The notes under the pieces were generated by a model that saw nothing but the letters and a program-made list of their open reading frames with translations, did no database searches and was not told the DNA's origin. From an uncultured Blautia sp. (GTDB lineage: Bacteria > Bacillota > Clostridia > Lachnospirales > Lachnospiraceae): DNA of 64,000 nucleotides. The stretch covers positions 30,759 to 94,758 of the forward strand of contig CAKROE010000003.1 in assembly GCA_934371915.1 (NCBI GenBank), in the 5' to 3' direction. Positions 53,914 to 63,974 of this stretch are shown here, one piece after another (position 1 is the stretch's first letter; each line of letters begins with the position of its first letter). The position numbers were made by a program, and so were the translations under genes.

Positions 53914-55056
53914 TCACTCATCCAGCAAAAAGTCTGCCAGAATATGGTTGCTCACATGTATTCCCTTACGTGTGAGACACCATTTTGTCTCTATATGTTC
54001 CATAAATCCTGTTGCTTCATATTTTTGCAGGATATCTCCATAAATATCCGTAATACAGACGCCAAATGTCTCTTTAAATCTTTTTTCAGAAATGCCTTCT
54101 GTCATCCGCAGGCCGAGAAACATAAATTCTTCGATCTGGGCATTGCGGGACAAAACCGTCACTTCTTTGCGGATCTGCTCCGGATTTCTACTTTCTTTCA
54201 GATATTCCTGCATCTGGCACGTATTTGAAAAACGCATTCCACGATAAAGAGATGAAGCGCCCAGCCCCAATCCCAGATATTCCCGCCGCTGCCAGTATCC
54301 TGCATTATGCCGGCACATATGTCCCGGCTTCGCATAATTGGAAATCTCATACTGCTGATATCCGTATGTCCCAAGAATCTCTGCCGTATCCTCATACATC
54401 CGGTACTCTGTATCTTCGTCCGGAAGATCAAGCTCTCTCTGCGCAAACGGAGTTCCCTCTTCGATAATAAGACTGTATGCTGAAATGTGTTCAGGATTTA
54501 ACCCTGCCACCTGATGCAGATGCTGCCTCCATGCCTCTCCGGTTTGTCCCGGGATGGCAAACATCAGATCAATATTGATATTGGAAAATCCAGCTTCTCT
54601 CGCCCATCGATAGCTCTGTAAAAATTCTTCATAACTGTGAATCCTGCCCAGCATCTTTAATTCTTCTGCGTCTGTTGACTGCAGTCCAAGGCTCAGACGA
54701 TTGATTCCGACACTACGGTAAGTCACCAGCTTATCCGGATCTACTGTTCCCGGATTGGCTTCAATTGTTACTTCCACGTCTTCACAGAAAAGGAATTTTT
54801 CCTGTAATGCCCTCATAACAGAAGCAATCGCTTCTGCTTTCAGTGCGGAAGGTGTTCCACCTCCGATAAAAACAGAAACGATTTCATAGTCTTCTGCATA
54901 CTCTGCTGCATGAATTTCCCTCAGCAAAGCTTCTATATATCTGTTCTTCGTCTCCTCATCCGATGGTCCGGAAAGAAAATCACAGTACTGGCATTTACGA
55001 ACACAAAAAGGGATATGCACGTACAGTTCGAGGGGTGTTCTACTACTATTCTTCAC
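53914..55056 (-). CDS. hemW: HemW-type radical SAM protein (heme chaperone family)
   Basis: The protein of about 380 aa has the radical SAM cluster CVRKCQYC in HIPFC, the IGGGTPS motif, the HemW-specific [16 protein letters not shown] and a C-terminal HemN-like domain. It belongs to HemW, which binds heme and is not the coproporphyrinogen oxidase HemN. The frame reaches 55128, but a GTG at 55056 lies 6 nt after AGGGGG; an ATG at 55062 is too close to that site. It overlaps the lipoprotein end by 11 bases and follows lepA in the usual Firmicute order. Confidence 0.92.
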   Translation of the reverse strand: MKNSSRTPLELYVHIPFCVRKCQYCDFLSGPSDEETKNRYIEALLREIHAAEYAEDYEIVSVFIGGGTPSALKAEAIASVMRALQEKFLFCEDVEVTIEANPGTVDPDKLVTYRSVGINRLSLGLQSTDAEELKMLGRIHSYEEFLQSYRWAREAGFSNINIDLMFAIPGQTGEAWRQHLHQVAGLNPEHISAYSLIIEEGTPFAQRELDLPDEDTEYRMYEDTAEILGTYGYQQYEISNYAKPGHMCRHNAGYWQRREYLGLGLGASSLYRGMRFSNTCQMQEYLKESRNPEQIRKEVTVLSRNAQIEEFMFLGLRMTEGISEKRFKETFGVCITDIYGDILQKYEATGFMEHIETKWCLTRKGIHVSNHILADFLLDE

Positions 55057-55465
55057 TGTCATCCCCCTGAGATTCAGAGTCATATGAATCTTCGGAATAA
55101 TCACCCTGATCTGAACTGTCAGATTCACTCATATCCTCAGAATCATCTGTACTGCCTGAATTATCTGTGTTCTCAGAATTGTCTGCATTACCGGAGTCTG
55201 CGGTACTGTCCGTCGATGTCACCGCACCCGGATTCTCTGCTGCATAGATATTCACCATCGTAATATCACCGTTTGTCGTTACCGCTGCAGAATTGACCGT
55301 CTCCGGTGCAGGTGTCGGGGATGGTGTCGGTGTAATACTGATCTTAAGAACCTGCTCCGATGCCGGATCTGTTTTTTTCTTCTTTCCACAGCCACATCCG
55401 ACAAGAGCCAGACAGCAAACCAGTATGCATACCATCAGAATCGATTTAAACAATCTGTTTTTCAT
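55046..55465 (-). CDS. Small acidic lipoprotein of unknown function
   Basis: The 139-aa protein starts at 55465 behind GGAGAGG; the longer frame lacks a ribosome site. It has a type II signal peptide with lipobox LVGC (Cys24), then GCGKKKK and a Pro/Thr-rich spacer. The C-terminal half is almost only Ser, Asp, Glu, Asn and Thr. It should be anchored to the outer face of the membrane. Its function is unknown. The position between lepA and hemW interrupts the common gene pair, and it overlaps hemW. Confidence 0.8.
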   Translation of the reverse strand: MKNRLFKSILMVCILVCCLALVGCGCGKKKKTDPASEQVLKISITPTPSPTPAPETVNSAAVTTNGDITMVNIYAAENPGAVTSTDSTADSGNADNSENTDNSGSTDDSEDMSESDSSDQGDYSEDSYDSESQGDDSEE

Positions 55466-55530
55466 AGTCCTCTCCCCTTTCTTCGGGAACAAAGATTCTT
55501 TGTAACTGTTCGGTACACTCACAGTTACGA

Positions 55531-57339
55531 TTATTTATCATCCAGTTTCAATACGCTCATGAAGGCTTTCTGCGGAATCTCCACATTACCTACCTGACGC
55601 ATTCGTTTCTTACCTTCCTTCTGTTTCTCCAGAAGTTTCTTCTTACGGGAAATATCACCACCATAGCACTTCGCAAGTACATCCTTACGCATGGCACGTA
55701 CGGTCTCTCTGGCAATGATCTTGCTTCCGATGGCAGCCTGGATCGGGATTTCAAAAAGCTGTCGCGGAATCTCTTCCTTAAGCTTCTCACACATCTTACG
55801 TCCACGCTCGTAAGCAGTATCAGCATGTACGATAAAGGAAAGTGCATCGACTTCTTCTTTATTAACAAGGATGTCGAGCTTCACAAGCTCACTGCGCTCA
55901 TAGCCACACAGCTCATAATCAAGAGAAGCGTATCCTCTGGATCGGGATTTCAGCGCATCAAAGAAGTCGTAAATGATCTCATTCAGCGGAAGCTTATATT
56001 TCAGAAGCGCACGTGTTTCTTCCATATATTCCATACCTTCATACTGTCCACGGCGTTCCTGACAGAGATCCATGATCGCACCGATAAATTCTGTCGTCAC
56101 CATAATCTCGGCATTTACCATCGGCTCTTCCATATATTCAATTTCAGACGGATCCGGAAGATTCGACGGGTTCGTCAGCTCGATCACTTCACCATTTGTC
56201 TTGTAGACTTTATAAACAACACCCGGTGCAGTCGTCACAAGGTCAAGATTATATTCTCTCTCCAGACGTTCCTGAATGATTTCAAGATGAAGCAGCCCAA
56301 GAAAACCACAGCGGAAACCAAATCCAAGAGCAATGGATGTCTCAGGCTCAAAAAACAGTGATGCATCATTGAGCTGAAGCTTCTCCAGCGCATCACGGAG
56401 ATCGCCATACTTCGCACCATCTGCCGGATACAGACCACAGTATACCATCGGCTGTACTTTCTTATAGCCCGGAAGTGCCTCAGCACATGGTCTCTCATTA
56501 TCAGTAACAGTATCACCCACACGGGTATCACCAAGATTTTTAATGCTTGCTGTAATATATCCAACCATACCGGCAGTCAGCTCATCACACGGAATAAACT
56601 GTCCTGCGCCAAAATATCCTACTTCAACAACCTCTGTCGTAAATCCGGTTGCCATCATATGGATCTGTGTGCCTTTCTTTACACGGCCGTCCATAATACG
56701 GCAGAATACAATAACACCCTTATAAGCATCATAAATCGAGTCAAAGATCAGCGCCTTCAGCGGTGCATCTACATCCCCGTGAGGTGCCGGGATCTTCGTC
56801 ACGATCTGCTCAAGCACTTCACCGATATTCAGTCCGGTCTTCGCAGAAATGCGCGGAGCATCCTCCGCCTCAAGTCCGATCACATCTTCAATCTCACTGA
56901 CAACACGATCAGGATCCGCGCTTGGCAGGTCGATCTTATTGATGACCGGAAGGACATCCAGATCATGATCCAGCGCAAGATATACATTCGCAAGTGTCTG
57001 CGCCTCGATGCCCTGTGCCGCATCAACAACCAGTACTGCACCGTCACAGGCAGCAAGACTTCTCGATACCTCGTAATTAAAATCGACATGTCCGGGAGTA
57101 TCTATCAGGTTGAAAATATATTCTTCTCCGTCACTTGCCTTATATACGATTCGTACGGCCTGTGACTTGATCGTGATTCCACGTTCTCTCTCAAGTTCCA
57201 TATTATCAAGGACCTGCGACTGCATCTCACGCTCAGTCAGTGTACCTGTCTGCTCGATAATACGGTCTGCCAGTGTGGATTTGCCGTGGTCTATATGTGC
57301 AATAATGCAGAAATTGCGGATTTTGCTCTGATCTATCAT
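55531..57339 (-). CDS. lepA: Elongation factor 4 (LepA)
   Basis: The 602-aa GTPase has G1 [13 protein letters not shown], the DTPGH and NKID motifs, the LepA-specific domain and a basic C-terminus ending in an [13 protein letters not shown] segment. It back-translocates stalled ribosomes. A clear promoter lies upstream, and the gene comes after spoIIP as in Bacillus. Length and motifs are normal. Confidence 0.97.
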   Translation of the reverse strand: MIDQSKIRNFCIIAHIDHGKSTLADRIIEQTGTLTEREMQSQVLDNMELERERGITIKSQAVRIVYKASDGEEYIFNLIDTPGHVDFNYEVSRSLAACDGAVLVVDAAQGIEAQTLANVYLALDHDLDVLPVINKIDLPSADPDRVVSEIEDVIGLEAEDAPRISAKTGLNIGEVLEQIVTKIPAPHGDVDAPLKALIFDSIYDAYKGVIVFCRIMDGRVKKGTQIHMMATGFTTEVVEVGYFGAGQFIPCDELTAGMVGYITASIKNLGDTRVGDTVTDNERPCAEALPGYKKVQPMVYCGLYPADGAKYGDLRDALEKLQLNDASLFFEPETSIALGFGFRCGFLGLLHLEIIQERLEREYNLDLVTTAPGVVYKVYKTNGEVIELTNPSNLPDPSEIEYMEEPMVNAEIMVTTEFIGAIMDLCQERRGQYEGMEYMEETRALLKYKLPLNEIIYDFFDALKSRSRGYASLDYELCGYERSELVKLDILVNKEEVDALSFIVHADTAYERGRKMCEKLKEEIPRQLFEIPIQAAIGSKIIARETVRAMRKDVLAKCYGGDISRKKKLLEKQKEGKKRMRQVGNVEIPQKAFMSVLKLDDK

Positions 57340-57494
57340 TCTGCGGTGTTCCTCCTTATGTATCTGACTGTTATTTCAAATAAGTTCTCTCTTATATAAT
57401 CTTTCTATAATAAAGATTCATATCATGGGGCATTATAGCATAGAAATTTACCTTTAGTCCAGTTCTTCCGCCACTTCTGTCTCTATATGCTATC

Positions 57495-57523
57495 ATTATA
57501 CAAACATACGTTCTTATTTGCAA
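57495..57523 (-). promoter_or_regulatory. Promoter of lepA and downstream genes
   Basis: On the minus strand TTGCAA (57523-57518) and a perfect TATAAT (57500-57495) are 17 nt apart. Another TATAAT without a good -35 box lies closer to lepA. The leader is about 150 nt. Confidence 0.7.
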
Positions 57524-57546
57524 GTCTTTCTTTTTAAACTTCATTT

Positions 57547-58743
57547 TTATTTTCCCTGCAGCACCCGATCCAAAATATCTGCAAACGGTTCCATTGCATT
57601 TTTTACCTCCTGCACCGTATTTGTCTGCGCCCCCGCTTCCAGAAGCAGTGCCCTCGGACGCAGATGCAGATTATAACGAAGTCCCGCAAGATAAATTCCC
57701 CTGTAAAGTTCCGGATAATAAAGTGCCGCCTGATATTCCAGCTGAAATGAAAATGCCAGATTGTCCTGAATATAAGGATTCGGAAGATACGAAAGATCTC
57801 CGCTGTTTATCGTATGGCTGAGTCCATTATAAAAAAGTAACTGCGCCGTCTCTTTTCCGTTGATCTCTGTCACCAGGCGGCGGTCATCCGGTACACCGTC
57901 CCGATGCAGATCAATGACTACCTGTATGGATGGATTTTCTTTCAGAACAGGTTCCAGCCATGCCCTTGCATAATCATATGCTTTGCTGCGATCCAGCTCC
58001 CCTCCTGCCAGATCAAACTTTTCTGTCACATGCATCACCTGATACCCGTATGTTTCTGAAAGAAGTTTTGTAAGATAATCTCCCACTCCAACGATCGTGT
58101 CTTCCTCTTTCCCCTCCCTTGAATCACAGAAAGTCTCCTGCGAATGGCTGTGATAAATGAGTATCTGTGGTATCTCCGCCTCTTTTGGCAAAGTAAGATC
58201 TTCTGCCAGAAATTGTGCTGCATTGATCTGTTCTGCCGTTGTTTCTGTAGCAGAATCCACAATAAAAAAATGATTCATCAGATAATCATAATCTGCCAGC
58301 GTTTCCGGTGCCAGATCGATTTCCGGCACCGGGACAACCTGCGCTGCCGCTGTTGCAGTCTCCTCTTCCGCAGGAGATTCTGTCCTGACCGTCTGAGCAT
58401 TATCTTTCTCTGGTTTCGGAGTTTCTGTCACCTCCGATCTTTCTTCATTTTTAGCAGAATCCATAATTTGAGGCTTCTCCGTAATTTCCGGTGTCACTCT
58501 CGCATCTTTATTTTCTTCACGCACCATTTTCCCAAGATACCGCGTATTGCTCTCCACCAGCTTTTCATATGTCTCCTGATCCTGTCTCTGCCGATCTTCC
58601 ACTGCCTGTCCTTCCAGGAAACGGTACAGCGGAAGCTGCCGGAATACATTTTTCTGCAATACAAACACTCCCGGCACAACCGCCAGAACCACAAATATGC
58701 AACATTCCAAAACAAGATAAAGTACCTGCCGGACCTTTGACAC
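57547..58743 (-). CDS. spoIIP: Stage II sporulation protein P (SpoIIP)
   Basis: The 398-aa protein has an N-terminal membrane helix (about 12-30), a variable Glu/Thr/Ala-rich linker to about 145 and the SpoIIP amidase/endopeptidase domain with IYHSHSQETF, VIDLHRDGVPDD and LLLEAGAQTNT, carrying the His and Glu metal ligands. SpoIIP cuts peptidoglycan with SpoIID and SpoIIM during engulfment. The start is GTG behind AAAGGGGTG. It follows gpr by 43 bases. Confidence 0.94.
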   Translation of the reverse strand: MSKVRQVLYLVLECCIFVVLAVVPGVFVLQKNVFRQLPLYRFLEGQAVEDRQRQDQETYEKLVESNTRYLGKMVREENKDARVTPEITEKPQIMDSAKNEERSEVTETPKPEKDNAQTVRTESPAEEETATAAAQVVPVPEIDLAPETLADYDYLMNHFFIVDSATETTAEQINAAQFLAEDLTLPKEAEIPQILIYHSHSQETFCDSREGKEEDTIVGVGDYLTKLLSETYGYQVMHVTEKFDLAGGELDRSKAYDYARAWLEPVLKENPSIQVVIDLHRDGVPDDRRLVTEINGKETAQLLFYNGLSHTINSGDLSYLPNPYIQDNLAFSFQLEYQAALYYPELYRGIYLAGLRYNLHLRPRALLLEAGAQTNTVQEVKNAMEPFADILDRVLQGK

Positions 58744-58786
58744 AGGATCACCCCTTTCAGATAATCCTATGATATTTTTTTACGGA

Positions 58787-59695
58787 TTATACTTGACTGA
58801 ACGCAATGTTCAGACCTTCAGATATCGTAAAACTCAAATATTTTATAGTTTCATCCACATCTTTCGGTGTGACAAACATGCTGTACAGATTAGGAGCGAT
58901 CATTTCGTCTAAAAACTCTTTCTGTTCTGTTTCCTCCAGTGCATCCAGAAGATGTGCCATCGAGTCATGAACGATCGTTGCTGCATCTACCACCGTCGGC
59001 ACGCCAATACCGATTACTTTCACCTGCAGATTTTCCTCTGTCAGACCATTTCGATGGTTTCCAACACCCGAACCCGGATGGATTCCCGTGTCCGTAATCT
59101 GAATCGTACGGCTGAGTCTGCGCACACTTCGCGCAGCAAGCGCATCAATTGCAACCACAACATCTGGTTTTGTCTCGGAAACAATTCCCTGCACGATCTC
59201 CGCAGTCTCCATTCCGGTCTGTGCCATCACTCCGGGGGCAATTCCACTGATCCGGTGCATCTTCTCATGTTTGATCCCGCGAAGCCCATATTCTTTTATA
59301 ATATGTCGCGTCATCAGAAGATTATCCACTACATGCGGTCCCAGTGCATCAGCAGTGATCGCTGCATTTCCCAGCCCAACGACAAGTACCGACTTTTCTT
59401 TTTTCAGATCGATCAGTTTTCGCAGGTGAGTCGATATCTCTTCAGATATTTCTCTGTGATAGTCCTCATCCGGTGTCGAAAGCTCCGGCGCCTCAATCGT
59501 AATATACGTTCCCTGTGGCCGTCCCATGGATTTTGCTCCGTTTTCTGTCACAATTTTTACAACCGTCGTCCGCACATCTTTTTCCTCATCGTATTCTTCA
59601 TGTACTTCCACACCCCGTATTTCCGCATTTTCCTCTGCAAACCGCTCTGTTGTCTCAAGTGCAAGATCTGTTCTGATTCTTCTGCTCCCCGACAT
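58787..59695 (-). CDS. gpr: Germination protease Gpr
   Basis: The protein of about 302 aa is the aspartic-type spore endopeptidase of family A25. It has RTDLALE near the start, including the prodomain cleavage region, the VVGLGNAAITADALGP active-site region and VVAIDALAARS. It degrades small acid-soluble proteins on germination. The start at 59695 has AGGAGG 8 nt upstream; the longer frame to 59719 contains this ribosome site. It is the first gene of the gpr-spoIIP pair and diverges from rpsT. Confidence 0.93.
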   Translation of the reverse strand: MSGSRRIRTDLALETTERFAEENAEIRGVEVHEEYDEEKDVRTTVVKIVTENGAKSMGRPQGTYITIEAPELSTPDEDYHREISEEISTHLRKLIDLKKEKSVLVVGLGNAAITADALGPHVVDNLLMTRHIIKEYGLRGIKHEKMHRISGIAPGVMAQTGMETAEIVQGIVSETKPDVVVAIDALAARSVRRLSRTIQITDTGIHPGSGVGNHRNGLTEENLQVKVIGIGVPTVVDAATIVHDSMAHLLDALEETEQKEFLDEMIAPNLYSMFVTPKDVDETIKYLSFTISEGLNIAFSQV

Positions 59696-59777
59696 ATCTG
59701 CATCCTCCTGTTTTTTCATATTTTTGCGTTCTGTAACATTTATAAGAATTATTTGTAATTTTTACGTGAATTATGTA

Positions 59778-59806
59778 TTGACAATCCCTGCCAGATGTAC
59801 TAATAT
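59778..59806 (+). promoter_or_regulatory. Promoter of rpsT
   Basis: A consensus TTGACA (59778-59783) and TAATAT (59801-59806) are 17 nt apart. Transcription would start near 59813, giving a leader of about 75 nt. Confidence 0.8.
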
Positions 59807-59818
59807 ATATAAGCATGT

Positions 59819-59848
59819 TTACAGAAGCGCCCGTGTCTGTTTCTGTAA
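59819..59848 (+). promoter_or_regulatory. Hairpin in the rpsT leader
   Basis: TTACAGAA (59819-59826) pairs with TTCTGTAA (59841-59848) right after the predicted transcription start. S20 mRNA leaders are autoregulated in some bacteria, but no known motif was recognised. Confidence 0.4.
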
Positions 59849-59888
59849 CAACGACACAATATCAGAATTTGAAACGGAGGTGTACCAA

Positions 59889-60152
59889 TTGGCTAACATC
59901 AAATCTGCTAAGAAGAGAATTTTAGTAAACAGAACTAAAGCTGCTAGAAACAAATCTATCCGCTCTGCTGTTAAAACTTCTATCAAAAAAGTAGAAGCTG
60001 CAGTTCAGGAAAACAATAAAGCTGCTGCACAGGCTGCTCTTACAGAGGCTATCTCTACAATCAGCAAAGCAACTTCCAAAGGTGTTTATCACAAAAACAA
60101 CTGTGCAAGAAAAATTTCCCGTCTTACTAAAGCTGTCAACAGCATTGGCTAA
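59889..60152 (+). CDS. rpsT: 30S ribosomal protein S20
   Basis: The 87-aa basic protein matches bS20 from ANIKSAKKRI to the end, with the usual helical Lys/Arg-rich layout and the KGVYHKNNCARKISRL segment. It starts with TTG, 7 nt after GGAGGTG; a longer in-frame open stretch upstream is not coding. A weak start codon is common for rpsT and can help autoregulation. It lies divergent from gpr and ends at a strong terminator. Confidence 0.97.
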   Translation: MANIKSAKKRILVNRTKAARNKSIRSAVKTSIKKVEAAVQENNKAAAQAALTEAISTISKATSKGVYHKNNCARKISRLTKAVNSIG

Positions 60153-60170
60153 TTCAGGAAACACTTATTT

Positions 60171-60192
60171 TTAATTATAAGCTTATAATTAA
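60171..60192. repeat. Perfect 22-nt palindrome after rpsT
   Basis: TTAATTATAAGCTTATAATT plus AA reads the same on both strands. It lies 19 bases after the rpsT stop and directly before the terminator. Confidence 0.6.
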
Positions 60193-60226
60193 AAGGACAG
60201 TCACAACCGTCAGTGACTGTCTTTTT
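60191..60226. terminator. Bidirectional terminator between rpsT and nadA
   Basis: GACAGTCAC (60196-60204) pairs with GTGACTGTC (60213-60221), with TTTTTT after it on the plus strand and TTTT on the minus strand. Confidence 0.9.
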
Positions 60227-60241
60227 TATTTCTAATAAATC

Positions 60242-60285
60242 AGGCGGTCAGATCTCTTTACAAATCTGCCCGCCTTTTTCTTTTG
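60242..60285 (+). terminator. Second hairpin with T tract
   Basis: AGGCGGTCAGAT (60242-60253) pairs with ATCTGCCCGCCT (60264-60275) with one imperfect position, followed by TTTTTCTTTT on the plus strand. It backs up the first terminator and also covers the end of nadA. Confidence 0.75.
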
Positions 60286-60296
60286 TATTTGTAAAA

Positions 60297-61214
60297 TCAG
60301 CCGCCAAGTTCCACCATACGATGAATGCAGCGTCCTGCCCCATCAACAATATCCTGCGGAAGTTCAATCACTTCTCCGCCCGTTCCTTTCAGGCAATTAT
60401 AAATATCCATCAGTGTCGTAATTTTCATATTCATACAGGTAAGCATAACGGAAAGCGGATAAAACTGCTTATCCGGACATGCAAACTGCAGATGTTCAAC
60501 AATGCTGTTTTCTGTACCGATGATAAATTCTTTTGCATCGGATTTTTTTGCATAATCTATAATTCCTGTTGTAGAACCTATATAATCTGCCTGCTCAACT
60601 ACTTCCTGACGGCATTCCGGATGAACAAGAAGGAGTGCCTCCGGATGCGCTTTTCGAGCTTTTTCGACATCTTTTGCACTGACAACAATATGTCTCGGAC
60701 ATCCGCCTTTATAGAAAACAAAGGATTTCTCCGGAAGTTTTTCTGCTACAAATCTTCCAAGATTCGGATCCGGGATAAACAGAATCTTATCATTTTCAAT
60801 CTTGCTGCATATCTCAACTGCAGAAGAAGACGTCACGCAGACATCGCATTCTGTTTTCAGCTCGGAAGTCGTGTTGATATAAGCCACAACCGTATGATCC
60901 GGATGCTCTGCTTTCAGTTTGCGGAGTCCCTCAAGATCAAGCTGCTCTGCCATCGGGCATCCCGCTGAAGGATTTGCAAGCCATACTTTTTTCTCCGGAC
61001 TCAGTACTTTACATGTCTCTGCCATGAAGCGGACCCCACACATAATTATGCCCTTGCATTTACTCTTTGCTCCCTGTACGCTCAGGCCATAAGAATCTCC
61101 CATATAATCTGCAACTTCCAGTATTTCCTGTCCCTGATACGCATGTGCCAGAACACAGACATCCTGCTCTTTTTTCATTCGCAGGATCTCCTGCTGAATT
61201 TCCTGTATTGTCAT
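60297..61214 (-). CDS. nadA: Quinolinate synthase NadA
   Basis: The protein of about 305 aa has the NadA motif HAYQGQEI, GDSYGLS and three conserved Cys regions (GIIMCGVRFMAE, KGGCPRH and HPECRQEV) for the [4Fe-4S] cluster. It condenses iminoaspartate with dihydroxyacetone phosphate to quinolinate. The start at 61214 overlaps the niaR stop (ATGA). It is the last gene of the nadB-nadC-niaR-nadA operon. Confidence 0.94.
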   Translation of the reverse strand: MTIQEIQQEILRMKKEQDVCVLAHAYQGQEILEVADYMGDSYGLSVQGAKSKCKGIIMCGVRFMAETCKVLSPEKKVWLANPSAGCPMAEQLDLEGLRKLKAEHPDHTVVAYINTTSELKTECDVCVTSSSAVEICSKIENDKILFIPDPNLGRFVAEKLPEKSFVFYKGGCPRHIVVSAKDVEKARKAHPEALLLVHPECRQEVVEQADYIGSTTGIIDYAKKSDAKEFIIGTENSIVEHLQFACPDKQFYPLSVMLTCMNMKITTLMDIYNCLKGTGGEVIELPQDIVDGAGRCIHRMVELGG

Positions 61215-61762
61215 AATTTTATATTTCCTTTCTCTGTATGCTGCTCCCACGGCTGAAGTGGTGCAAGAAATCCTGCTTTCTCCAGCTGATCCCGGATCAG
61301 ATCCAGCCTTTCCTCACTTGATGCTTCAATCAGATGATAATGATATCCTGAAGTTGCACTGCTGAGCACCGTAGAACGGCTGTTTTGCAGTGCCTGAATA
61401 AATTCACTGACATCCTGTCTTGAGCGGATATCCATCTCCGCACTGACACGCCCGTAAACCCTGTGACTGATGCTGATATTTTTTACATGTCCGCCGCAAT
61501 CCACGATCAGATTCAGCTCCTGTGCTGCCTTGTCCTGACTGTGACGTACTTTGAATTCACGGGTACAGCTGCTGTCCTGCTCCATGACATAGCCTTTTGT
61601 TGTGGAGAGGATTCCCGGTGTGGATGCACGGATCACCGCCAGATCCTGCACGATCACCTGACGGCTGACCCCAAAACGTCCTGCCAGTTCTCTTGCTGCA
61701 ATCGGAACTTCCGTCTGTTTCAGGATCTTTAATATTTCTCCGCGTCGTTCTCCTGTATTCAT
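61211..61762 (-). CDS. niaR: NiaR-type NAD biosynthesis repressor (HTH plus 3H domain)
   Basis: The 183-aa protein has an N-terminal winged HTH (about 1-60, VSRQVIVQDLAVIRA) and a 3H domain with conserved His in VRHSQDK, CGGHVKN and ISHRVYG. NiaR binds nicotinic acid and represses NAD synthesis or niacin uptake genes in Firmicutes. It lies inside the operon it probably controls, 12 bases after nadC and overlapping nadA, which allows negative feedback. Confidence 0.9.
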   Translation of the reverse strand: MNTGERRGEILKILKQTEVPIAARELAGRFGVSRQVIVQDLAVIRASTPGILSTTKGYVMEQDSSCTREFKVRHSQDKAAQELNLIVDCGGHVKNISISHRVYGRVSAEMDIRSRQDVSEFIQALQNSRSTVLSSATSGYHYHLIEASSEERLDLIRDQLEKAGFLAPLQPWEQHTEKGNIKL

Positions 61763-61774
61763 AGAATTGTCTCC

Positions 61775-62626
61775 TTATACCGCATGAAGGTTTTTCATGG
61801 AAATGTCAAGAATCGGTGCAGAATGCGTCAGTGCGCCGCTGGAAACAAAATCAACGCCGATCTCACGGATCTTCTGGATATTTTCTTTTGTGATGTTACC
61901 GGAGCATTCTGTCTGTGCTCTTCCGTCAATCAGTTCAACTGCCTGTTTCATAATCTCCGGTGTCATATTATCCAGCATGATAATGTCTGCACCTGCTTCA
62001 ACTGCTTCTTTTACCTGATCAAGTGTCTCTACTTCTATCTCAATCTTACGTACAAATGGAGCATATGCTTTTGCCATCTTGACTGCTTTGGTGACACTGC
62101 CCGCAGCTCCGATATGGTTGTCTTTCAGCAGGACACCATCAGACAGGTTGTATCTGTGGTTATGTCCGCCCCCGACTCTTACTGCATATTTTTCAAATAC
62201 GCGGCAGTTTGGTGTTGTTTTTCTTGTATCAAGAAGCGTCACATTACTTCCTTCAAGAAGCTTTGCCACCTGTCTCGTGTAGGTTGCAATTCCGCTCATT
62301 CTCTGCAGATAGTTCAGGGCAACACGCTCTCCGGAAAGAAGTACGCGGATATCTCCTGTTACAGTCGCCATCAGCTCACCTTTTTTTACTTCATCTCCGT
62401 CCTTGCAATGAAGATCAATTTCTGTCTTTTCATCAAGGATCGTAAATACTCTCGCATAGATTTCCAGTCCGGCAACCACACCGTCTTCTTTTGCGATCAG
62501 ATCAACGGTTCCCTTTGTTGCCGTTGGCATTACTGCATTTGTAGAAACATCCTCGCTTGTGATATCCTCCTGTAATGCCATGCGGATCAGCTGATCTGCC
62601 TGCATTTTCATTGTAATTTCATTCAT
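61775..62626 (-). CDS. nadC: Nicotinate-nucleotide pyrophosphorylase (carboxylating) NadC
   Basis: The 283-aa protein has the phosphoribosyltransferase motifs LDTRKTTPNCRVFEKYAVRVGGG and LLKDNHI, and the barrel strand IEIEVETLDQ. It turns quinolinate and PRPP into nicotinate mononucleotide and CO2. Its start overlaps the end of nadB by 8 bases. Length and residues are normal. Confidence 0.96.
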   Translation of the reverse strand: MNEITMKMQADQLIRMALQEDITSEDVSTNAVMPTATKGTVDLIAKEDGVVAGLEIYARVFTILDEKTEIDLHCKDGDEVKKGELMATVTGDIRVLLSGERVALNYLQRMSGIATYTRQVAKLLEGSNVTLLDTRKTTPNCRVFEKYAVRVGGGHNHRYNLSDGVLLKDNHIGAAGSVTKAVKMAKAYAPFVRKIEIEVETLDQVKEAVEAGADIIMLDNMTPEIMKQAVELIDGRAQTECSGNITKENIQKIREIGVDFVSSGALTHSAPILDISMKNLHAV

Positions 62627-63908
62627 GGCTCATTTTCATCCTTTCGATTTCCTTTAATACCATTTTGTGATAACCATCCAGTACTGCTTCTTTGTCTTCA
62701 TATGGTTTCATATCTACAGAACCGAGTCTGCACGGCTCATGCTTCTTTCCGAAAATTATATCATCTGCTGCTCTTCTTGCAAAGACAAGAGATTCCAGCA
62801 GGGAATTACTTGCCAGTCTGTTTTTGCCGTGAACGCCATTACAGCTCGTCTCACCGCAGGCATACAGACCTTTCATGGAAGTACGGCTTCCCAGGTCAAC
62901 TTTGATTCCACCCATGAAATAGTGCTGTGCCGGAACGACCGGTATCGGCTCTTTACGTGGATCAAAACCTTCTTCAAGGCATCTGTTGAAAATATTCGGG
63001 AAATGTTTCATAATCGTATCTTCGCCCAATGGACGCATATCTTCCCAGACAAATTCTGTATCATCTTTTTCCATCTGGCTGAAGATCTTCTGACTCAGAA
63101 GATCACGTGGCTGCAGCTCATCTGTAAACCGCTGTCCGTTCCTGTCATAGAGAAGCGCCCCTTCACCACGGACAGATTCGGAAATCAGAAATCTTCTTCC
63201 CGGCTTATGGGAATAAAGTGTTGTCGGATGAATCTGTATGTAATCAAGATGTTCAAGAACAACCTGATGTTTCATCGCAATTCCGAGGCCGTCGCCGGCA
63301 ATATGCGGGAAGTTCGTAGAATTCTTGTAAAGACCGCCAAGTCCACCGCATGCCAGTACAACATTGGACGCATATACCGGGTAAACCTCATTCTGCTCAT
63401 CCATGATAACTACACCGCCACAGATGTTGTCGTCAGAAATCAGGTCGACCATCGTCATGTATTCGCAGATTTCGATATTATCTCTGGTGCGTGCCTGTTC
63501 AAGTAAAGTCTGTGTGATCTGTTTGCCTGTGATATCTTCATAAAAAAGAATTCTCGGCTGGGAATGTGCACCTTCTCTGGTAAAATCAAGTTCTCCGTCC
63601 GGAGTTCTCGCAAATGTAACATTGCGCTGAAGAAGATCACGGATGATGCTGTTGGAGCTGCGGATCATAAGATCAACGGCTTTTTTGTCATTTTCGTAAT
63701 GTCCTGCACGCATAGTATCTTCAAAGTAATCGTCATAGTCGTCTTCTCCGCGCAGCATGCAGATACCGCCCTGTGCAAGGAAGGAATCAGACTGATCCGC
63801 CTCCTGTTTTGTGATCATCAGGATATTTGTGCGCTCCGGAAGGTTCAGAGCGCAGTAAAGACCTGCTGCTCCTGTTCCTACGATAATGACGTCGTAATTA
63901 TCTTTCAT
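62619..63908 (-). CDS. nadB: L-aspartate oxidase NadB
   Basis: The 429-aa flavoprotein has the FAD-binding GTGAAG (11-16), LAQGGICM, a REGAHSQPRI active-site segment and ASNSLLESLVFARRAA near the C-terminus. It is about 100 residues shorter than E. coli NadB, lacking the C-terminal helical extension, as in many Clostridia. It oxidises aspartate to iminoaspartate, probably with fumarate as acceptor in an anaerobe. It is the first gene of the operon. Confidence 0.94.
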   Translation of the reverse strand: MKDNYDVIIVGTGAAGLYCALNLPERTNILMITKQEADQSDSFLAQGGICMLRGEDDYDDYFEDTMRAGHYENDKKAVDLMIRSSNSIIRDLLQRNVTFARTPDGELDFTREGAHSQPRILFYEDITGKQITQTLLEQARTRDNIEICEYMTMVDLISDDNICGGVVIMDEQNEVYPVYASNVVLACGGLGGLYKNSTNFPHIAGDGLGIAMKHQVVLEHLDYIQIHPTTLYSHKPGRRFLISESVRGEGALLYDRNGQRFTDELQPRDLLSQKIFSQMEKDDTEFVWEDMRPLGEDTIMKHFPNIFNRCLEEGFDPRKEPIPVVPAQHYFMGGIKVDLGSRTSMKGLYACGETSCNGVHGKNRLASNSLLESLVFARRAADDIIFGKKHEPCRLGSVDMKPYEDKEAVLDGYHKMVLKEIERMKMSHE

Positions 63909-63974
63909 TTTTGTGTCCTCGTACCGGTGATGCCGGATTTTCTTTTGGGTTTGGATTGTATTTTCTGTTTTGTG

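Noticed and set aside
62619..63908. Truncated nadB
   Set aside because: The C-terminus is shorter than in E. coli, but all active-site parts are present and short NadB is usual in Clostridia.
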